The translations under genes were made by a program, and so were the position numbers. Shown here piece after piece: positions 11,018-23,185 of a DNA stretch of 64,000 nucleotides (its first letter is position 1; each line of letters opens with the position of its first letter). The stretch lies in NCBI RefSeq assembly GCF_000277125.1, contig NC_016946.1:1612001-1676000 (forward strand). Direction: 5' to 3'. Origin of the DNA: Mycobacterium intracellulare ATCC 13950 (GTDB lineage Bacteria; Actinomycetota; Actinomycetes; Mycobacteriales; Mycobacteriaceae). Below the pieces are notes generated by a model. The model had not been told where the DNA came from and did no database searches. It saw only the letters and a list, made by a program, of their open reading frames with translations.

Positions 11018-12091
11018 ATGACGAAGCCGGTACAGACCATTGACGTGCTGCTGGCCGAGCACGCCGACCTCGAGCGACGGCTGGCCGACCCCGAACTGCA
11101 CAGCAACCCCGACGAGGCCCGCAAGGCCGGACGGCGCTTCGCGCGGCTGGCCCCGATCGTCGGCACCTACCGCAAGCTGATGGCCGCCCGTGACGACCTC
11201 GAGGCCGCGCGCGAACTGGCCGCCGACGACGATTCCTTCGCCGCCGAGGCGAGCGATCTGGAATCCCGGGTGGCCGAGTTGGACACCCAGCTCACCGACA
11301 TGCTGGCCCCGCGCGACCCGCACGACGCCGACGACATCGTGCTCGAGGTCAAATCCGGTGAGGGCGGGGAAGAGTCGGCGCTGTTCGCCGCCGACCTGGC
11401 CCGGATGTACATTCGCTACGCCGAGCGGCACGGCTGGACCGTCACCGTGCTGGACGAAACCACCTCGGACCTCGGCGGTTACAAGGACGCGACGCTGTCC
11501 ATCGCCAGCAAGGGTGATTCGGCCGACGGGGTCTGGTCGCGGATGAAGTTCGAGGGCGGGGTGCACCGGGTTCAACGCGTCCCAGTGACGGAATCCCAAG
11601 GCCGCGTTCACACTTCGGCGGCGGGTGTGCTCGTGTATCCCGAACCCGAAGAAATCGGCGAGGTGCAGATCGACGAGTCGGATCTGCGCATCGACGTCTA
11701 CCGTTCGTCGGGCAAGGGCGGCCAGGGTGTCAACACCACCGACTCCGCGGTGCGGATCACGCACTTGCCCACCGGAATCGTGGTCACCTGTCAAAACGAG
11801 CGCTCGCAGCTACAGAACAAGGCGCGGGCGCTGCAGGTTCTGGCGGCGCGCCTGCAGTCCTTGGCCGAAGAACAGGCGCTGGCGGACGCGTCGGCGGACC
11901 GGGCCAGTCAGATCCGCACGGTGGACCGCAGCGAGCGCATCCGCACCTACAACTTCCCGGAGAACCGGATCGCCGACCACCGCATCAACTTCAAGTCGCA
12001 CAATCTCGATCAAGTGCTCGACGGCGACCTGGATCCGTTGTTCGATGCCCTGGCCGCGGCCGACAAGCAAAGTCGGCTGCAACAAGCATGA
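11018..12091 (+). CDS. prfA: Peptide chain release factor 1
   Basis: Reads UAA and UAG stop codons and releases the peptide. 357 residues: N-terminal helical domain, codon-recognition domain, and the GGQ loop [13 protein letters not shown] with G234-G235-Q236 as peptidyl-tRNA hydrolysis motif. A good ribosome site (GGAGG) precedes the ATG. The downstream gene encodes the methyltransferase expected to methylate Q236, the standard arrangement. Confidence 0.98.
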   Translation: MTKPVQTIDVLLAEHADLERRLADPELHSNPDEARKAGRRFARLAPIVGTYRKLMAARDDLEAARELAADDDSFAAEASDLESRVAELDTQLTDMLAPRDPHDADDIVLEVKSGEGGEESALFAADLARMYIRYAERHGWTVTVLDETTSDLGGYKDATLSIASKGDSADGVWSRMKFEGGVHRVQRVPVTESQGRVHTSAAGVLVYPEPEEIGEVQIDESDLRIDVYRSSGKGGQGVNTTDSAVRITHLPTGIVVTCQNERSQLQNKARALQVLAARLQSLAEEQALADASADRASQIRTVDRSERIRTYNFPENRIADHRINFKSHNLDQVLDGDLDPLFDALAAADKQSRLQQA

Positions 12092-12098
12092 CGTCCCA

Positions 12099-12127
12099 GC
12101 GACGACGCGGAGCGAAGCGATGAGGAG
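12099..12127 (+). repeat. MIRU-like repeat copy A at the prfA-prmC junction
   Basis: A 29-nt block that matches the copy at 13003-13031 with three mismatches (C/T, G/A, A/C). The prmC start codon lies inside it. Its placement in a short intercistronic gap with start/stop codons embedded is that of mycobacterial interspersed repetitive units. Confidence 0.6.
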
Positions 12128-13046
12128 CGGGACACGCCAGCTCAGCCTGCGGCGCGCGATCGACGATGCGACGGCCACCCTCGCCGAAGCGGGAATCGAT
12201 TCCGCGCGTTGGGATGCCGAGCAGCTGGCCGCGCACCTGGCGGGCATCGACCGCGGTCGCCTGGCGTTGCTCGAATCGCCCGGCGAGGACTTTCTCGGAC
12301 GGTACCGCGACGCGGTGGCCGTTCGTTCGCGACGCGTGCCGCTGCAGCATCTGCTGGGGACGGCGGCATTCGGTCCCGTGCAGCTGCGCGTCGGTCCCGG
12401 CGTGTTCATACCCCGCCCCGAAACCGAGGCCCTGCTGGAATGGGCCCGCGCGCAACGACTTGCGCCACGGCCGGTCATCGTCGACCTGTGCACCGGGTCC
12501 GGCGCTTTGGCGGTGGCGCTGGCCCACCAGCGGGCCGAACTGGGGCAGGAAGCACGAATCGTCGCTCTCGACAACTCCGACGCCGCCCTCGAGTACGCGC
12601 GCGGTAACGCTGAGGGCACGGCCATCGAGATCGTGCGGGCCGACGTCACCGAACCCGGCGTGCTTCCGCAACTGGACGGAAGAGTCGACTTGATCGTGGC
12701 CAACCCGCCCTATGTTCCCGACGGCGCCGTGCTGGACCCTGAAGTCGCCCAACATGATCCCTACCAGGCGGTGTTCGGCGGGCCGGACGGTCTGGCGGTG
12801 ATTGCTCCGATAGTGCGCCTCGCCGGCCGTTGGCTGCGTCCCGGGGGGCTGATCGGCATCGAGCATGACGACACCACTTCGCGCGAGACCGTGGAATTGT
12901 TCGTTCGCACCGGGCTTTTCGAGGACGTCCAGGCGCGTCAGGACCTGACCGGCCGGCCGCGGTTCGTGACGGCGAGGAGGAGTGGCGCCGATGACGCGCG
13001 TCGCGACGATGCAGAGCGCAGCGATGAGGAGGAGTGGCGCCAATGA
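12120..13046 (+). CDS. prmC: Release factor glutamine methyltransferase
   Basis: SAM-dependent methyltransferase that modifies the GGQ glutamine of release factors; formerly called HemK. 308 residues: N-terminal helical domain for RF recognition, then a Rossmann methyltransferase domain with SAM motif DLCTGSGALA (D122 onwards) and the catalytic N-P-P-Y at 195-198. The ATG at 12120 lies in a MIRU-like repeat. The last 20 or so residues (RSGADDARRDDAERSDEEEW) are encoded by a second copy of the repeat and are unlike the family, so the C-terminus appears to have been extended by repeat insertion. The stop overlaps the next start (ATGA). Confidence 0.95.
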   Translation: MRSGTRQLSLRRAIDDATATLAEAGIDSARWDAEQLAAHLAGIDRGRLALLESPGEDFLGRYRDAVAVRSRRVPLQHLLGTAAFGPVQLRVGPGVFIPRPETEALLEWARAQRLAPRPVIVDLCTGSGALAVALAHQRAELGQEARIVALDNSDAALEYARGNAEGTAIEIVRADVTEPGVLPQLDGRVDLIVANPPYVPDGAVLDPEVAQHDPYQAVFGGPDGLAVIAPIVRLAGRWLRPGGLIGIEHDDTTSRETVELFVRTGLFEDVQARQDLTGRPRFVTARRSGADDARRDDAERSDEEEWRQ

Positions 13047-13047
13047 C
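12974..13047 (+). repeat. MIRU-like element across the prmC-sua5 junction
   Basis: A 22-nt unit GAGGAGGAGTGGCGCC(G/A)ATGAC occurs twice, at 12974-12995 and 13026-13047, with one mismatch. Between them lies the 29-nt block shared with 12099-12127. The second unit contains the overlapping prmC stop and sua5 start (ATGA). This is the architecture described for mycobacterial interspersed repetitive units, which insert at stop/start overlaps and regenerate them. Confidence 0.7.
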
Positions 13048-13702
13048 CGACGTCTTTGACTGCGCCGATCCCGAGCAGCGCGCGCTCGGAATCGCCGCGG
13101 CGGCAGGAGCTCTCAAGGGCGGGCGGCTCGTGGTCATGCCGACCGACACGGTGTACGGCATCGGTGCCGACGCGTTCAACAGCGCCGCGGTCTCGGCGCT
13201 GCTCTCGGCGAAGGGGCGTGGGCGCGACATGCCGGTGGGCGTGCTGGTCGGCTCCTGGCACACCATCGAGGGGCTCGTCTACACCATGCCGGACGGCGCC
13301 CGCGACCTGATCCGCGCGTTCTGGCCGGGTGCGCTCAGCCTGGTGGTCACGCAGGCGCCGTCGTTGCAGTGGGACCTCGGCGATGCCCGCGGCACCGTGA
13401 TGCTGCGGATGCCGCTGCACCCGGTCGCCATCGAACTCCTGCGTGAAGTGGGACCGCTGGCGGTCTCGAGCGCCAACATCTCCGGCCGTACGGCCGCCGT
13501 GGACGCCGGTGAGGCGCGAGATCAACTCGGCGATCTCGTCGACGTCTACCTGGAAGCGGGTCCGTCCGAGCAGGGCGCCGCCTCCACGATCGTGGACCTG
13601 ACCGGACCCACGCCACGCATCCTGCGGCTGGGCCCGGTCAGCGCGGAGCGCATCGCCGAAGTCCTCGGTGTCGATCCTGAGGGCCTGACCGCCGAGGCCT
13701 GA
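13043..13702 (+). CDS. L-threonylcarbamoyladenylate synthase (Sua5/YciO/YrdC family)
   Basis: Makes threonylcarbamoyl-AMP from threonine, bicarbonate and ATP for the t6A modification of ANN-decoding tRNAs. 219 residues with the YrdC fold: KGGRLVVMPTDTVYGIGADA for the nucleotide site, SAKGRGRDMPVGVLV, FWPGALSLVV and SSANISGR. It matches the short single-domain form seen at the same place in M. tuberculosis (Rv1301). The ATG at 13043 overlaps the prmC stop; a GTG at 13034 would add three repeat-encoded residues. Confidence 0.93.
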   Translation: MTDVFDCADPEQRALGIAAAAGALKGGRLVVMPTDTVYGIGADAFNSAAVSALLSAKGRGRDMPVGVLVGSWHTIEGLVYTMPDGARDLIRAFWPGALSLVVTQAPSLQWDLGDARGTVMLRMPLHPVAIELLREVGPLAVSSANISGRTAAVDAGEARDQLGDLVDVYLEAGPSEQGAASTIVDLTGPTPRILRLGPVSAERIAEVLGVDPEGLTAEA

Positions 13703-13751
13703 CTGGAGCGGTTGTCGCGAGCTCCCAGGTTTGTGCACTACGGTCTCGTTG

Positions 13752-14942
13752 GTGTCCAGCGACATGACCAACCTTGCCGGTGGTTTGCTCGCCCTTTCTG
13801 ACCGCGGCGCCGGTGTTCCGCTACGCGAGCTGGCGCTGGTGGGACTCACCGCGGCGATCATCACCTATTTCGCCACCGGACCGGTCCGCGTGCTGGCGAC
13901 CCGGCTGGGCGCCGTCGCCTATCCGCGGGAGCGCGACGTACATGTCACACCCACCCCGCGCATGGGCGGGCTGGCGATGTTTCTCGGCGTCGTCACCGCG
14001 GTGTTCCTGGCCTCCCAGCTTCCCGCGCTCACCCGCGGGTTCGTCTACTCCACGGGCATGCCAGCGGTCCTGGTGGCCGGCGCGGTCATCATGGGGATCG
14101 GGCTGATCGACGACCGGTGGGGCCTGGACGCCCTGACCAAGTTCGCCGGCCAGATCACCGCGGCCAGCGTGCTGGTCACCATGGGTGTGGCCTGGAGCGT
14201 CCTGTACATCCCCATGGGCGGGGTCGGCACCATCGTGCTCGACCAGGCGTCGTCGATCCTGCTGACGCTGGCGCTCACCGTATCGGTGGTCAACGCGATG
14301 AACTTCGTCGACGGGCTCGACGGTCTGGCCGCCGGGCTGGGCCTGATCACCGCGTTGGCGATCTGCATGTTCTCGGTCGGGCTGCTCCGCGACCACGGCG
14401 GCGACGTCCTCTTCTATCCGCCGGCGGTGATCTCGGTGGTGCTCGCGGGGGCGTGTCTGGGCTTTCTGCCGCACAACTTTCATCGCGCCAAGATCTTCAT
14501 GGGCGACTCCGGCTCGATGCTGATCGGCTTGATGCTGGCCGCCGCCTCCACGACGGCGGCCGGCCCCGTTTCGCAAAACGCCTACGGCGCCCGCGACGTG
14601 TTCGCCCTGCTGTCACCGTTCCTGCTGGTCGCGGCCGTCATCTTCGTGCCGATGCTCGATTTGCTGCTGGCGATCGTGCGCCGCACCCGCGCGGGCCGCA
14701 GCGCGTTCAGCCCCGACAAGATGCATCTGCATCACCGGTTGCTGCAGATCGGCCATTCCCACCGCCGCGTGGTGTTGCTGATTTATCTGTGGGTCGGCAT
14801 CGTCGCGTTCGGCGCGGCGAGCACGATCTTTTTCCGCCCCCGCGACACCGCCGCGGTGATGCTGGGCGCCATCGTGGTCGCCGGCGTCGCGACGGCGATC
14901 CCGCTCTTGCGCCGGGGCGACGACTACTACGACGAGGGGTAG
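13752..14942 (+). CDS. wecA: Polyprenyl-phosphate N-acetylglucosamine-1-phosphate transferase (WecA/Rfe)
   Basis: Membrane enzyme that transfers GlcNAc-1-P to decaprenyl phosphate, starting the linker that joins arabinogalactan to peptidoglycan. About 396 residues with some eleven membrane segments. Family motifs: LIDDRWGLD (the Asp-rich Mg/UDP site), NFVDGLDGLAAG, FMGDSGSM and the C-terminal HLHHRLLQIGHSHRR loop. The start is uncertain: GTG 13752 gives MSSDMTNLAGG, while TTG 13731 and ATG 13764 are in the same frame. Downstream is the ATP synthase operon leader. Confidence 0.93.
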   Translation: MSSDMTNLAGGLLALSDRGAGVPLRELALVGLTAAIITYFATGPVRVLATRLGAVAYPRERDVHVTPTPRMGGLAMFLGVVTAVFLASQLPALTRGFVYSTGMPAVLVAGAVIMGIGLIDDRWGLDALTKFAGQITAASVLVTMGVAWSVLYIPMGGVGTIVLDQASSILLTLALTVSVVNAMNFVDGLDGLAAGLGLITALAICMFSVGLLRDHGGDVLFYPPAVISVVLAGACLGFLPHNFHRAKIFMGDSGSMLIGLMLAAASTTAAGPVSQNAYGARDVFALLSPFLLVAAVIFVPMLDLLLAIVRRTRAGRSAFSPDKMHLHHRLLQIGHSHRRVVLLIYLWVGIVAFGAASTIFFRPRDTAAVMLGAIVVAGVATAIPLLRRGDDYYDEG

Positions 14943-15158
14943 TAGTAGGGGCGTGTTGTGTGGTACGGTCCAGGTAGAACCCCAAAAAGCCGCACAGGCG
15001 ACCGGCCCCTCGGAGGCTCATCCGATCGGGCTGGTTCAAGACCGGCCTCGGGAGATACCCCTTGGGTGATTCAACTGTGACGTGCGATACGCTCGGCGGA
15101 CCACCGATCAGTCGGTCGAGGGGTTCCCGTTTCACCAACCTGGGATTGAGGTGCTGCA
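14943..15158 (+). promoter_or_regulatory. ATP synthase operon upstream region with structured leader candidate
   Basis: 216 nt between wecA and atpI with no gene. A hairpin can be drawn from GGGCTGGT (15028-15035), loop TCAAG, to ACCGGCCT (15041-15048), with extra pairing CCG/CGG outside (15022-15024 with 15049-15051). It may be part of a leader of the atp operon, but no RNA family was recognised and the promoter hexamers are ambiguous. Confidence 0.35.
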
Positions 15159-15653
15159 GTGACGACACCAGCGCAGGACGCGCCGTTGGTGTTTCCCTCT
15201 GTTGCTTTCCGTCCGGTTCGGCTCTTCGCGATCAGCATTGCCATCACGGCGGTGGCGGTGCTCGCAGCCGGGCTATCCGGTCACCTGATGGTTGGCGTCT
15301 TCTTCGGGATCGGGCTGCTGCTGGGTTTGCTCAATGCGGTACTGGTGCGTCGCTCCGTTGAGTCGATCACCGCGAAAGATCACCCGCTGAAAAGGTCGAT
15401 GGCCGTCAACTCGGCGTCTCGGCTGGCCATCATCACCGTCATCGGGCTGATCATCGCCTACGTCTTCCGGCCCGCCGGCCTGGGCGTGGTGTTCGGATTG
15501 GCGCTTTTCCAGATCCTCTTGGTGGCATCGACGGCGCTGCCGGTGTGGAAGAAGCTGCGCGCCGGCGACTGGGTGGAATCCGCGGACGGTGCCGGAGGCG
15601 GCGTCAACGCAGGATCGGAAGGTACGGAAGGAAGGAACACCACCGATGCCTGA
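15159..15653 (+). CDS. atpI: ATP synthase operon small membrane protein (AtpI-like)
   Basis: A 164-residue membrane protein with four predicted hydrophobic segments (about 20-38, 42-62, 85-105, 110-128). It occupies the position of atpI, the first gene of F1Fo operons, where the protein assists assembly of the c-ring. Sequence similarity to enterobacterial AtpI is not evident by eye, so the symbol rests mainly on position and on the M. tuberculosis orthologue Rv1303. Start GTG 15159 follows a GAGG element; GTG 15151 is not in this frame. Its stop lies 8 nt inside atpB. Confidence 0.85.
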   Translation: MTTPAQDAPLVFPSVAFRPVRLFAISIAITAVAVLAAGLSGHLMVGVFFGIGLLLGLLNAVLVRRSVESITAKDHPLKRSMAVNSASRLAIITVIGLIIAYVFRPAGLGVVFGLALFQILLVASTALPVWKKLRAGDWVESADGAGGGVNAGSEGTEGRNTTDA

Positions 15654-16404
15654 GACGACGTTCCTGGCCGAAGGTGCGATCGAGGTCGGCGAACACAACC
15701 ACGCCACCTGGCTCGGCATGACCGTCAACACCGACACCATCATGTCGACGGGGATCGCCGCGCTGATCGTGCTCGCGCTGGCCTTCTTCCTGCGGGCGAA
15801 GATCACCTCGACCGGTGTCCCCAGCGGTGTTCAGTTGTTCTGGGAAGCCATCACGGTCCAGATGCGCGACCAGATCGAGAGCGCGGTCGGCATGCGGATC
15901 GCGCCGTTCGTGTTGCCGCTGGCCGTCACCATCTTTGTGTTCATCCTGATCTCCAACTGGCTGTCGGTGCTCCCGCTGCAGTACACCGACGCCTCCGGGC
16001 ACACCACCGAGCTGCTGAAGTCGGCGGCGGCGGACATCAATTACGTTCTGGCGCTGGCCCTTTTCGTCTTTGTCTGCTACCACGTGGCCGGCATCTGGCG
16101 CCGCGGCGTCGTCGGACACCCCCTCGCCGTGCTCAAGGGCCACGTGGCGTTCCTGGCGCCGATCAACGTCGTCGAGGAGCTGGCCAAGCCAATCTCGTTG
16201 TCGCTGCGACTTTTCGGCAACATCTTCGCCGGCGGCATCCTGGTCGCGCTGATCGCGCTGTTCCCGCCGTACATCATGTGGGCGCCCAACGCGATCTGGA
16301 AGGCCTTCGACCTGTTCGTCGGGGCGATCCAGGCCTTCATCTTCTCGATCCTGACCATCCTGTACTTCAGTCAAGCCATGGAGATCGAGGATCACCATGA
16401 CTAA
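15646..16404 (+). CDS. atpB: ATP synthase Fo subunit a
   Basis: Proton-channel subunit of the membrane Fo sector. 252 residues with five to six membrane helices. The essential arginine is in [13 protein letters not shown], and the last helix carries [13 protein letters not shown]. The ATG at 15646 follows AAGGAAGGAA and overlaps the atpI end by 8 nt. Length and motif order match mycobacterial AtpB. Confidence 0.97.
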   Translation: MPETTFLAEGAIEVGEHNHATWLGMTVNTDTIMSTGIAALIVLALAFFLRAKITSTGVPSGVQLFWEAITVQMRDQIESAVGMRIAPFVLPLAVTIFVFILISNWLSVLPLQYTDASGHTTELLKSAAADINYVLALALFVFVCYHVAGIWRRGVVGHPLAVLKGHVAFLAPINVVEELAKPISLSLRLFGNIFAGGILVALIALFPPYIMWAPNAIWKAFDLFVGAIQAFIFSILTILYFSQAMEIEDHHD

Positions 16405-16737
<333 letters not shown>

Positions 16738-16746
16738 TTCGCTGTG

Positions 16747-17280
16747 ATGGGTGACGCGAGCCTGAGCGTTCTGGCGTCCGGCCAGGTGGTGGCAGAGGGA
16801 GGCAACAACTTCCTCGTTCCCAACGGCACCTTCTTCTTCGTGCTGGCCATCTTCCTGATCGTGCTGGCCGTCATCGGCACGTTCGTCGTGCCGCCGGTCA
16901 TGAAGGTGTTGCGCGAGCGCGACGCCATGGTTGCCAAGACGGCCGCCGACACCAAGAAGGCGGCCGAGCAGTTCGAGGCCGCCCAGGCCGATTACGAAGA
17001 AGCCATGACCGAAGCCCGAGTGCAGGCGTCGTCGTTACGCGACAACGCGCGCGCCGAGGGCCGTAAGGTCGTGGAAGAGGCGCGGGCCCGGGCCGAGCAA
17101 GAGGTGTCCTCGACGTTGCAGCTGGCCGCCCAGCAACTGAAGCGGGAAAGGGACGCCGTGGAACTGGATCTGCGTGCCAACGTGGCGTCCATGGCGGCGA
17201 CGTTGGCCAGTCGCATCCTCGGCGTCGACGTCGCCCCCGCTGCAGCGACCACATCCGCAACCAAGACATCCGGACGGTAA
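16747..17280 (+). CDS. atpF: ATP synthase Fo subunit b
   Basis: Peripheral-stalk subunit: one N-terminal membrane helix (about 27-50, [20 protein letters not shown]) followed by a long charged coiled coil (about 55-160). 177 residues. Together with the b-domain of the AtpH fusion it forms the heterodimeric stator of mycobacteria. ATG 16747 is chosen over the GTG one codon upstream because the product then begins MGDASLS as in relatives. 6 nt separate it from atpH. Confidence 0.96.
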   Translation: MGDASLSVLASGQVVAEGGNNFLVPNGTFFFVLAIFLIVLAVIGTFVVPPVMKVLRERDAMVAKTAADTKKAAEQFEAAQADYEEAMTEARVQASSLRDNARAEGRKVVEEARARAEQEVSSTLQLAAQQLKRERDAVELDLRANVASMAATLASRILGVDVAPAAATTSATKTSGR

Positions 17281-17286
17281 TTACGT

Positions 17287-18627
17287 ATGTCGACTTTCAT
17301 CGGCCAGTTGGTGGGCTTTGCGGCCATCGTGTTCCTGGTGGTGCGTTATGTCGTGCCGCCGGTGCGTCGGTTGATGGCCGCGCGGCAGGCCACGGTGCGC
17401 CAGCAATTGAAGGACGCGGCCGCGGCGAGCGATCGGTTGACCGAGTCGACCACCGCCCACAGCAAGGCCGTGGAGGACGCCAAGGCAGAGTCGAAACGCG
17501 TTGTCGAAGAGGCGGAGTCGGACTCCAAGCGCATCACCGAGCAGTTGTCAGCCCAGGCCGGTGTCGAGGCGGAACGCATCAAGTCGCAGGGCGGCCGCCA
17601 GGTCGACCTGCTACGTACCCAGCTGAGTCGTCAGCTGCGCCTGGAACTCGGTCACGAAGCGGTGCGCCAGGCCGGCGAGCTGGTGCGTAACTTCGTCGCC
17701 GACTCCGCACAGCGATCGGCCACCGTGGATCGATTCCTCGACGACCTCGACGCGATGGCGCCCGCATCGGCGGATGTCCAGTATCCGCTGATGACCAAGA
17801 TGCGCTCGTCGAGCCGTGTCGCGCTGACCAACCTCTCGGAGTGGTTCAGCACCATCACCAAAGACCTTGACAACAAGGGACTTTCCACCCTGTCCGGCGA
17901 ACTCGTCTCCGTGGCGCAGATGCTGGACCGCGAAATCGTTGTCACCCGGTACCTCACCGTGCCCGCCGAGGACGCGGAACCCAGGACCCGGTTGATCGAG
18001 CGGTTGCTCGCCGGCCAGGTCGGCGACGCTACCCTCGACGTTCTGCGCTCGGCCGTATCGGAGCGCTGGTCGGCCAGTTCCGACCTCATCGACGCCCTCG
18101 AGCATGTCTCGCGGCAGGCGCTGCTCGAAGTCGCCGAACGTGAGGACAAGGTCGACGAGATCGAGGAACAACTGTTCCGGTTCTCGCGCATCCTGGATGC
18201 GCAACCACGACTGGCGATCTTGTTGGGCGACTACGCCGTTCCGGTGGAAGGCCGAGTTGCGTTGCTGCGCAAGGTGCTCGACAGCGCGAGCACCAAGGTT
18301 CATCCGATCGCGGCCGCGCTGCTGACCCAGACGGTCGAGTTGCTCAGGGGCCAGCCGGCCGAGGAGGCCATCCAGTTCCTCGCAGAGGTTGCGGTGGCGC
18401 GCCGCGGCGAAGTCGTCGCGCAGGTCAGCGCCGCGGCCGACCTGAGCGACGCCCAGCGCACCCGCCTGACCGAGGTGCTCAGCCGCATCTATGGTCACCC
18501 GGTGGCGGTGCAGCTGCAGATCGACAGCGAACTGCTGGGCGGGCTGCTCATCTCGGTGGCCGATGAAGTGATCGACGGAACGCTCGCGTCCCGTCTGACC
18601 GCGGCCGAGGCGCAGTTGCCCGACTGA
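17287..18627 (+). CDS. atpH: ATP synthase fused b-delta subunit
   Basis: A 446-residue fusion that is a hallmark of mycobacteria. Residues 1-110 are a second b subunit: membrane helix ([19 protein letters not shown]) then coiled coil; residues 111-265 are a linking helical domain; the C-terminal part from about 270 is the delta subunit (OSCP) that caps the F1 head, with the conserved [18 protein letters not shown] end. It joins Fo stator to F1. It starts with ATG 6 nt after atpF. Typical E. coli delta is about 177 residues, so the length itself shows the fusion. Confidence 0.97.
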   Translation: MSTFIGQLVGFAAIVFLVVRYVVPPVRRLMAARQATVRQQLKDAAAASDRLTESTTAHSKAVEDAKAESKRVVEEAESDSKRITEQLSAQAGVEAERIKSQGGRQVDLLRTQLSRQLRLELGHEAVRQAGELVRNFVADSAQRSATVDRFLDDLDAMAPASADVQYPLMTKMRSSSRVALTNLSEWFSTITKDLDNKGLSTLSGELVSVAQMLDREIVVTRYLTVPAEDAEPRTRLIERLLAGQVGDATLDVLRSAVSERWSASSDLIDALEHVSRQALLEVAEREDKVDEIEEQLFRFSRILDAQPRLAILLGDYAVPVEGRVALLRKVLDSASTKVHPIAAALLTQTVELLRGQPAEEAIQFLAEVAVARRGEVVAQVSAAADLSDAQRTRLTEVLSRIYGHPVAVQLQIDSELLGGLLISVADEVIDGTLASRLTAAEAQLPD

Positions 18628-18697
18628 CCACCCCAGACCAACCACAAATCCATCCCGACGCACGCGTTACGAAGATCAAGTAGGAAGACGAAAAGCC

Positions 18698-20353
18698 ATG
18701 GCCGAGTTGACAATCTCCGCTGGTGACATTCAGAGCGCCATCGAGGAGTACGTAGGCTCTTTCACCTCCGACACCGCCCGCGAAGAGGTCGGTACCGTCG
18801 TCGACGCCGGTGACGGCATCGCCCACGTCGAAGGCCTGCCGTCCGTGATGACCCAGGAACTTCTCGAGTTCCCCGGCGGCGTGCTCGGCGTCGCGCTCAA
18901 CCTCGACGAGCACAACGTCGGCGCGGTGATCCTGGGTGACTTCGAGAAGATCGAAGAGGGCCAGCAGGTCAAGCGCACCGGCGAGGTCCTCTCGGTCCCC
19001 GTCGGCGACGCGTTCCTGGGCCGCGTGGTCAACCCGCTGGGCCAGCCGATCGACGGTCAGGGCGACATCGAAACCGACGTCCGGCGAGCCCTGGAGATCC
19101 AGGCGCCCTCGGTGGTTCAGCGGCAAAGCGTGAAAGAGCCCCTGCAGACGGGGATCAAGGCCATCGACGCGATGACGCCGATCGGCCGCGGCCAGCGCCA
19201 GCTGATCATCGGCGACCGCAAGACCGGCAAGACCGCCGTCTGCGTCGACACCATCCTCAACCAACGGCAGAACTGGGAGTCCGGCGACGAGCGCAAGCAG
19301 GTGCGCTGCGTCTACGTGGCCATCGGCCAGAAAGGCACCACGATCGCCTCGGTCCGGCGCGCGCTCGAAGAGGGTGGTGCGATGGACTACACCACCATCG
19401 TCGCGGCGCCGGCGTCCGACTCGGCCGGGTTCAAATGGCTTGCGCCCTACACCGGTTCGGCGATCGCCCAGCACTGGATGTACGACGGCAAGCACGTGCT
19501 GATCGTCTTCGACGACCTGAGTAAGCAGGCCGAGGCATACCGCGCGATCTCGCTGCTGCTGCGCCGCCCGCCCGGCCGCGAGGCCTACCCGGGCGACGTC
19601 TTCTACCTGCACTCAAGGCTTTTGGAGCGTTGCGCCAAGCTGTCCGACGAACTCGGTGGCGGCTCGCTGACCGGCCTGCCGATCATCGAGACCAAGGCCA
19701 ACGACATTTCGGCCTACATCCCCACCAACGTCATCTCGATCACCGACGGGCAGTGCTTCCTCGAGTCCGACCTGTTCAACCAGGGTGTGCGGCCGGCCAT
19801 CAACGTCGGTGTCTCGGTGTCCCGCGTGGGCGGCGCCGCCCAGATCAAGGCGATGAAGGAAGTGGCGGGCTCGCTGCGTTTGGACCTGTCGCAATTCCGC
19901 GAATTGGAATCGTTCGCGGCCTTCGCCTCCGACCTCGACGCGACGTCGAAGGCCCAGCTGGATCGTGGCGCGCGGCTGGTGGAGTTGCTCAAGCAGCCCC
20001 AGTACCAGCCCATGCCCGTCGAGGAGCAGGTGATTTCGATCTTCCTCGGCACCGGTGGCCACCTGGACTCGGTGCCCGTTGAGGACGTCCGGCGCTTCGA
20101 AACCGAATTGCTGGACCACATCCGGGCCTCCGAAGAGAAACTCCTGTCGGGGATCCGCGACACCCAGAAGCTCTCCGACGAGGCGGCCGAAGAACTCGAG
20201 AAGGTCATCAACAACTTCAAGAAGGGCTTCGCCGCCACCGGTGGTGGATCGGTGGTGCCCGACGAGCACGTCGAGGCGCTCGATGAGGGCGAGCTCGAAA
20301 AGGAATCGGTGAAGGTCACCAAGCCTGCGCCCAAGAAGAAGGCAAAGAAGTAG
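18698..20353 (+). CDS. atpA: ATP synthase F1 subunit alpha
   Basis: Non-catalytic nucleotide-binding subunit of F1. 551 residues. Walker A is GDRKTGKT (172-179); the arginine-finger segment is within [12 protein letters not shown]-terminal lysine-rich extension of about 35 residues (from [10 protein letters not shown] to PAPKKKAKK) is beyond the usual bacterial end; in mycobacteria this extension suppresses ATP hydrolysis. Good ribosome site GAAGACGAAA is weak but spacing is normal. Followed 6 nt later by atpG. Confidence 0.98.
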   Translation: MAELTISAGDIQSAIEEYVGSFTSDTAREEVGTVVDAGDGIAHVEGLPSVMTQELLEFPGGVLGVALNLDEHNVGAVILGDFEKIEEGQQVKRTGEVLSVPVGDAFLGRVVNPLGQPIDGQGDIETDVRRALEIQAPSVVQRQSVKEPLQTGIKAIDAMTPIGRGQRQLIIGDRKTGKTAVCVDTILNQRQNWESGDERKQVRCVYVAIGQKGTTIASVRRALEEGGAMDYTTIVAAPASDSAGFKWLAPYTGSAIAQHWMYDGKHVLIVFDDLSKQAEAYRAISLLLRRPPGREAYPGDVFYLHSRLLERCAKLSDELGGGSLTGLPIIETKANDISAYIPTNVISITDGQCFLESDLFNQGVRPAINVGVSVSRVGGAAQIKAMKEVAGSLRLDLSQFRELESFAAFASDLDATSKAQLDRGARLVELLKQPQYQPMPVEEQVISIFLGTGGHLDSVPVEDVRRFETELLDHIRASEEKLLSGIRDTQKLSDEAAEELEKVINNFKKGFAATGGGSVVPDEHVEALDEGELEKESVKVTKPAPKKKAKK

Positions 20354-20359
20354 CAACCT

Positions 20360-21274
20360 ATGGCTGCCACACTTCGTGAATTGCGCGGACGCATCCGCTC
20401 GGCCGGATCGATCAAAAAGATCACCAAGGCCCAGGAGCTGATCGCGACGTCGCGGATCGGTCGCGCTCAGGCGCGGCTGGACGCCGCCAGGCCTTACGCC
20501 TTCCAGATCACCGCGATGCTCACCACGCTGGCCGCCGAGGCCGCCCTCGACCACCCGTTGCTCGTCGAGCGGCCCGAACCGAAGCGGGCGGGCGTGCTGG
20601 TGGTGACGTCGGACCGAGGTCTGTGCGGTGCCTACAACGCGAGCATCTTCCGCCGCGCCGAGGAGCTCTTCTCCTTGCTGCGGGAACAAGGCAAGACGCC
20701 GGTGCTGTACGCCGTCGGCCGTAAAGCGCTGAATTACTACAAGTTCCGCAACTGGGACATCAGCGGCTCCTGGACCGGCTTCTCCGAGCAGCCGCAGTAC
20801 GAGAACGCCGCCGAGATCGGCGAGACGTTGGTCAACGCGTTCATGCTGGGCACCGGCGACGAGGACGAAGGCCAGTCCGACGTCGAGGGCGTCGACGAGT
20901 TGCACATCGTCTACAGCGAGTTCAAGTCGATGTTGTCGCAGGCGGCGGTCGCACACCGGATCGCCCCCATGGTGGTCGAATATGTCGAGGAACCGCCCGA
21001 AGTGCGAACGTTGTATTCGTTCGAGCCGGATGCGACAACGCTTTTCGAGTCGCTGTTGCCGCGGTACCTGACCACCCGTGTTTACGAGGCGCTGCTCGAA
21101 TCGGCGGCATCGGAGCTGGCCTCGCGCCAACGCGCGATGAAGTCGGCCACCGACAACGCAGACGACCTCATCAAGGCCCTGACGCTGATGGCGAACCGCG
21201 AGCGGCAGGCCCAGATCACCCAGGAGATTAGCGAAATCGTCGGTGGCGCAAACGCGCTCGCTGACGCCCGCTAG
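20360..21274 (+). CDS. atpG: ATP synthase F1 subunit gamma
   Basis: Central rotor shaft of F1. 304 residues with N- and C-terminal helices forming the coiled coil (start [14 protein letters not shown], end [19 protein letters not shown]). The acidic stretch [18 protein letters not shown] at about 165-183 corresponds to the mycobacterium-specific gamma loop that limits reverse (hydrolytic) rotation. Placed 6 nt after atpA, in the standard A-G-D-C order. Confidence 0.97.
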   Translation: MAATLRELRGRIRSAGSIKKITKAQELIATSRIGRAQARLDAARPYAFQITAMLTTLAAEAALDHPLLVERPEPKRAGVLVVTSDRGLCGAYNASIFRRAEELFSLLREQGKTPVLYAVGRKALNYYKFRNWDISGSWTGFSEQPQYENAAEIGETLVNAFMLGTGDEDEGQSDVEGVDELHIVYSEFKSMLSQAAVAHRIAPMVVEYVEEPPEVRTLYSFEPDATTLFESLLPRYLTTRVYEALLESAASELASRQRAMKSATDNADDLIKALTLMANRERQAQITQEISEIVGGANALADAR

Positions 21275-21287
21275 GTAGCACCACTAG

Positions 21288-22763
<1,476 letters not shown>

Positions 22764-22813
22764 CTTGCACCCGGGCCGAAACGGGCTCGCACGCTATCGA
22801 AGGGGTCTGTGGC

Positions 22814-23179
22814 ATGGCCGAATTGAACGTTGAGATCGTCGCCGTCGACCGAAAGATCTGGTCGGGTGCGGCAACGTTTCTGTTCACCCGCACCACCGTC
22901 GGTGAGATCGGCATCATGCCGCGGCACATCCCGCTGGTAGCGCAATTGGTCGACGACGCAATGGTGCGCGTCGAACGAGAGGGCGACGACGATCTCCGGG
23001 TCGCGGTGGATGGCGGATTCTTGTCGGTCACCGAGGAGACGGTGACCATCCTGGCCGAATCCGCCGAGTTCGAGTCGGAGATCGACGAGAGCGCCGCGAG
23101 AGAGGCTTCTGAGTCGGACGATCCGCGTATCGCCGCCAGGGGGCGCGCCAGATTGCGCGCCGTCGGCGCGATCGACTAA
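22814..23179 (+). CDS. atpC: ATP synthase F1 subunit epsilon
   Basis: Stalk subunit connecting gamma to the c-ring. 121 residues: N-terminal beta-sandwich ([34 protein letters not shown]) and a shortened C-terminal helical part ending in [11 protein letters not shown], as is typical of mycobacteria where the epsilon C-terminus is short. Last true subunit of the operon; a DUF2550 gene follows after 6 nt. Confidence 0.97.
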   Translation: MAELNVEIVAVDRKIWSGAATFLFTRTTVGEIGIMPRHIPLVAQLVDDAMVRVEREGDDDLRVAVDGGFLSVTEETVTILAESAEFESEIDESAAREASESDDPRIAARGRARLRAVGAID

Positions 23180-23185
23180 GCGCCG

